Assembly: GCA_022565415.1 (NCBI GenBank)
Contig: JAIUMT010000128.1
Span: 1-8,353 of the forward strand
Direction: 5' to 3'
Source of the DNA: Balneolales bacterium
Lineage (GTDB): Bacteria; Bacteroidota; Rhodothermia; Balneolales; HLUCCA01
DNA length: 8,353 nucleotides
In this document: one piece after another, positions 6,992 through 8,353 of the stretch
How the letters are laid out: each line of letters begins with the position of its first letter
Numbering within the stretch: the first letter of the stretch is position 1
Position numbers and translations under genes: made by a program
The notes under the pieces: generated by a model
What the model saw: only the letters and a program-made list of their open reading frames with translations
What the model was told of the DNA's origin: nothing
The model's database searches: none

Positions 6992-7747
6992 TTACATTTT
7001 TTCAGCTGCGGCAATGGCAACATCATCCATTTCCATATTGTTGAACACGTTGCCAACATCGTCGTTTTCTTCGAGTTTGTCCATTAATTTAAAATTGGCC
7101 ATGGCGGTTTCCTCGTCGACGTTGGTCATGGTTCCGGGCACGTACTGCAATTCGGCGCTCTCGATGGCGTATCCGGCGTCTTCCAGCGATTTTCGAACAT
7201 GAAAAAGATCTTCGCGACGGGTACGGATTTCAAAAACATCGTCCTCCGTTTTGATGTCTTCTGCTCCGGCGTCGATTGCCGCCAGCGTGATTTCGTCTTC
7301 GTCGATGCCTTCCAGCTTAATGGTGATGATGCCGAGTCGCTCGAACATGTACGCAACCGAGCCGCTTGTGCCAAGACTCGCACCGTATTTCGAGAAGATA
7401 TGCCGGATGTCGCTGGCAGTTCGGTTGGTGTTGTCGGAGGTAGCCTCAACAATGTACGCGATTCCGCCCGGACCGTACCCTTCGTACAGAAGCTCGACAA
7501 ATGCCGTGGCTTCTTTGTCGTCGCCGGCACCTTTTTTGATGGCGCGTTCGATATTGTCTTTGGGCATGTTCGAAGCTTTTGCCGCTTCAATGGCTAAACT
7601 CAACCTCGGGTTTCCGGCCGGATCGCCTCCGCCCTCACGGGCAGATACGTTAATTTCACGAATGATTTTGGTCCAGACTTTTGATTTCGCAGCGTCAACA
7701 ACGGCTTTTTTTCGCCTGATGTTCGCCCATTTGGAGTGTCCTGCCAT
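6992..7747 (-). CDS. yebC: YebC/PmpR/TACO1-family protein
   Basis: The product has 251 residues, normal for the family. The N-terminus MAGHSKWANIRRKKAVVDAA fixes the start at 7747 and is diagnostic. Further family blocks are IREINVSAREGGGDPAGNPR, then ASNMPKDNIERAIKKG, then ELLYEGYGPGGIAYIVEA with TDNxNR-type SDNTNR, then FSKYGASLGTSGSVAYMFE. YebC proteins were first described as DNA-binding regulators (PmpR). YebC and mitochondrial TACO1 are now linked to translation of proline-rich or difficult stretches by the ribosome. Which role applies here cannot be read from sequence. No Shine-Dalgarno is seen; the leader is AT-rich. It is the first gene of the minus-strand run that continues into batC-batD-batE, and it diverges from bshA. 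Confidence 0.96.
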   Translation of the reverse strand: MAGHSKWANIRRKKAVVDAAKSKVWTKIIREINVSAREGGGDPAGNPRLSLAIEAAKASNMPKDNIERAIKKGAGDDKEATAFVELLYEGYGPGGIAYIVEATSDNTNRTASDIRHIFSKYGASLGTSGSVAYMFERLGIITIKLEGIDEDEITLAAIDAGAEDIKTEDDVFEIRTRREDLFHVRKSLEDAGYAIESAELQYVPGTMTNVDEETAMANFKLMDKLEENDDVGNVFNNMEMDDVAIAAAEKM

Positions 7748-7786
7748 AAATTATGCTGATAAAATGATGGTTTGTTTTATAATCGT

Positions 7787-7840
7787 AAGATAAGCAATTA
7801 CAGGTGAACTCGGCAGGGGGTGTTAATTGTTGATTATCTT
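7787..7840. repeat. Near-symmetric inverted repeat in the yebC-bshA divergent promoter region
   Basis: AAGATAAGCAA (7787-7797) and TTGATTATCTT (7830-7840) are inverted copies with 10 of 11 matches. Just inside them CAATTA (7795-7800) and TAATTG (7824-7829) are an exact inverted pair. The arms are set symmetrically between the two divergent genes. They could be binding sites of one regulator or two back-to-back promoter elements. Confidence 0.45.
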
Positions 7841-7842
7841 TG
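7835..7842 (+). promoter_or_regulatory. Candidate Bacteroidota-type -7 element for bshA
   Basis: TATCTTTG fits the TAnnTTTG consensus exactly and lies 71 bases before the bshA ATG. No TTG at the expected -33 distance is visible, so support is partial. Confidence 0.35.
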
Positions 7843-7913
7843 TAAAGGAACGATTACTGTGCGAAAAACGTCCTATTTTTAGGGCAAAATTATTATAAAA
7901 CGACAGGTTTGTT

Positions 7914-8353
7914 ATGAATATCGGGATTGTTGGATATCCGACGTATGGCGGAAGTGGTGTTGTGGCGACGGAATTGAGTAAAGGATTGGCTCGCAGGGGG
8001 CATAATGTGCATTTTATGAGTTATGCGCGTCCGCAGCGGCTGGATGCATTCGATACGAATATTTCCTTTCACGAGGTTTCCATCAATGCCTACCCGTTGT
8101 TCGAATACCCTCCGTACGACCTCGCACTTGCAAGTCACATGGTGAACCTGATCGAGTATCAGAAGTTGGATTTGCTTCATGTGCATTACGCAATTCCGCA
8201 TACTACCAGCGCATTTTTGGCCAAACAGATTCTCGGGAAGAAGGCCGCGCATGTTCCCATCATAACCACCTTGCACGGAACGGACATTACAATTGTGGGT
8301 AGTGATCCGAGTTATCTGCCCGTGGTGAACTTCTCGATTAATCAAAGCGACGG
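7914..8353 (+). CDS. bshA: BshA-type N-acetylglucosaminyl L-malate synthase, N-terminal part
   Basis: The gene opens at the ATG at 7914 and runs off the right edge after 146 full codons of a family that usually has about 380. BshA is a cytosolic GT4 glycosyltransferase that joins GlcNAc from UDP-GlcNAc to L-malate, the first step of bacillithiol synthesis. The visible part carries the hallmarks: IGIVGYPTYGGSGVVATEL at the start (glycine-rich loop, residues 12-15), FHEVSINAYPLFEYPPYDLA (52-71), LLHVHYAIPH (88-97) and TTLHGTDIT (118-126). These match the B. subtilis enzyme as I recall it. The active-site half that binds the nucleotide sugar is outside the window. AGG (7905-7907) is 6 bases before the start. 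It diverges from yebC. bshB and bshC are not in the window. Confidence 0.93.
   Translation, partial: MNIGIVGYPTYGGSGVVATELSKGLARRGHNVHFMSYARPQRLDAFDTNISFHEVSINAYPLFEYPPYDLALASHMVNLIEYQKLDLLHVHYAIPHTTSAFLAKQILGKKAAHVPIITTLHGTDITIVGSDPSYLPVVNFSINQSD

Noticed and set aside
7251..7793. Plus-strand open frame of 180 codons opposite yebC
   Set aside because: It is antisense to a full, highly conserved yebC, is rich in Ser/Ala/Met as expected from the complement, and has no recognisable domain.
7872..7883. CCTA/TAGG mini-hairpin ahead of bshA
   Set aside because: A 4-bp stem around a run of T is too weak to call a riboswitch, attenuator or terminator.
7893..8345. Minus-strand open frame of 150 codons opposite bshA
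   Set aside because: The plus strand carries unmistakable BshA motifs over the same bases; the antisense product matches nothing I know.

Overview
The window looks like chromosome from a Bacteroidota/Rhodothermota/Balneolota-type bacterium (FCB group). The pointers are a PorV/PorQ-type outer-membrane barrel, a batC-batD-batE aerotolerance cluster, a BshA-type bacillithiol glycosyltransferase, a match to the Bacteroidota promoter -7 element (TAnnTTTG), and several starts without a Shine-Dalgarno sequence. Placement below the FCB group is a guess. No rRNA, tRNA, CRISPR array, insertion sequence or phage gene was seen.

Eight of the nine genes lie on the minus strand, so transcription runs from right to left. 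At the right edge, bshA (plus strand, cut by the window end) diverges from yebC across a 166-base intergenic region. That region holds a near-symmetric inverted repeat and a candidate promoter element. yebC is followed by batC, batD and batE, which are tightly packed: a 57-base gap, then a 1-base gap, then a 1-base TAATG overlap. BatC (TPR protein with a Q/D/E-rich tail), BatD (large periplasmic domain, one membrane anchor) and BatE (TPR, two membrane helices, SH3-like domain) are the accessory half of the Bat system. The MoxR, DUF58, BatA and BatB half is not here, and it cannot lie upstream in the same operon because yebC and then bshA occupy that side. After batE come an 81-base gap with a hairpin, an M20 metallodipeptidase with a full set of metal ligands, and a perfect 17-bp stem terminator.

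The left part (positions 1-1964) is a second minus-strand group. It begins with a PorV/PorQ-family outer-membrane barrel, followed by a small putative lipoprotein and a secreted protein cut by the left edge. The lipoprotein's C-terminal half reads like a stand-alone subtilisin propeptide/inhibitor I9 fold. The truncated secreted protein has a shorter segment of similar pattern just before it leaves the window. If the truncated gene is a subtilase, this group would pair a secreted protease with a separate propeptide-like inhibitor or chaperone next to a secretion-type barrel. This is the most novel reading of the window, but it remains an inference. The other genes belong to recognisable families.
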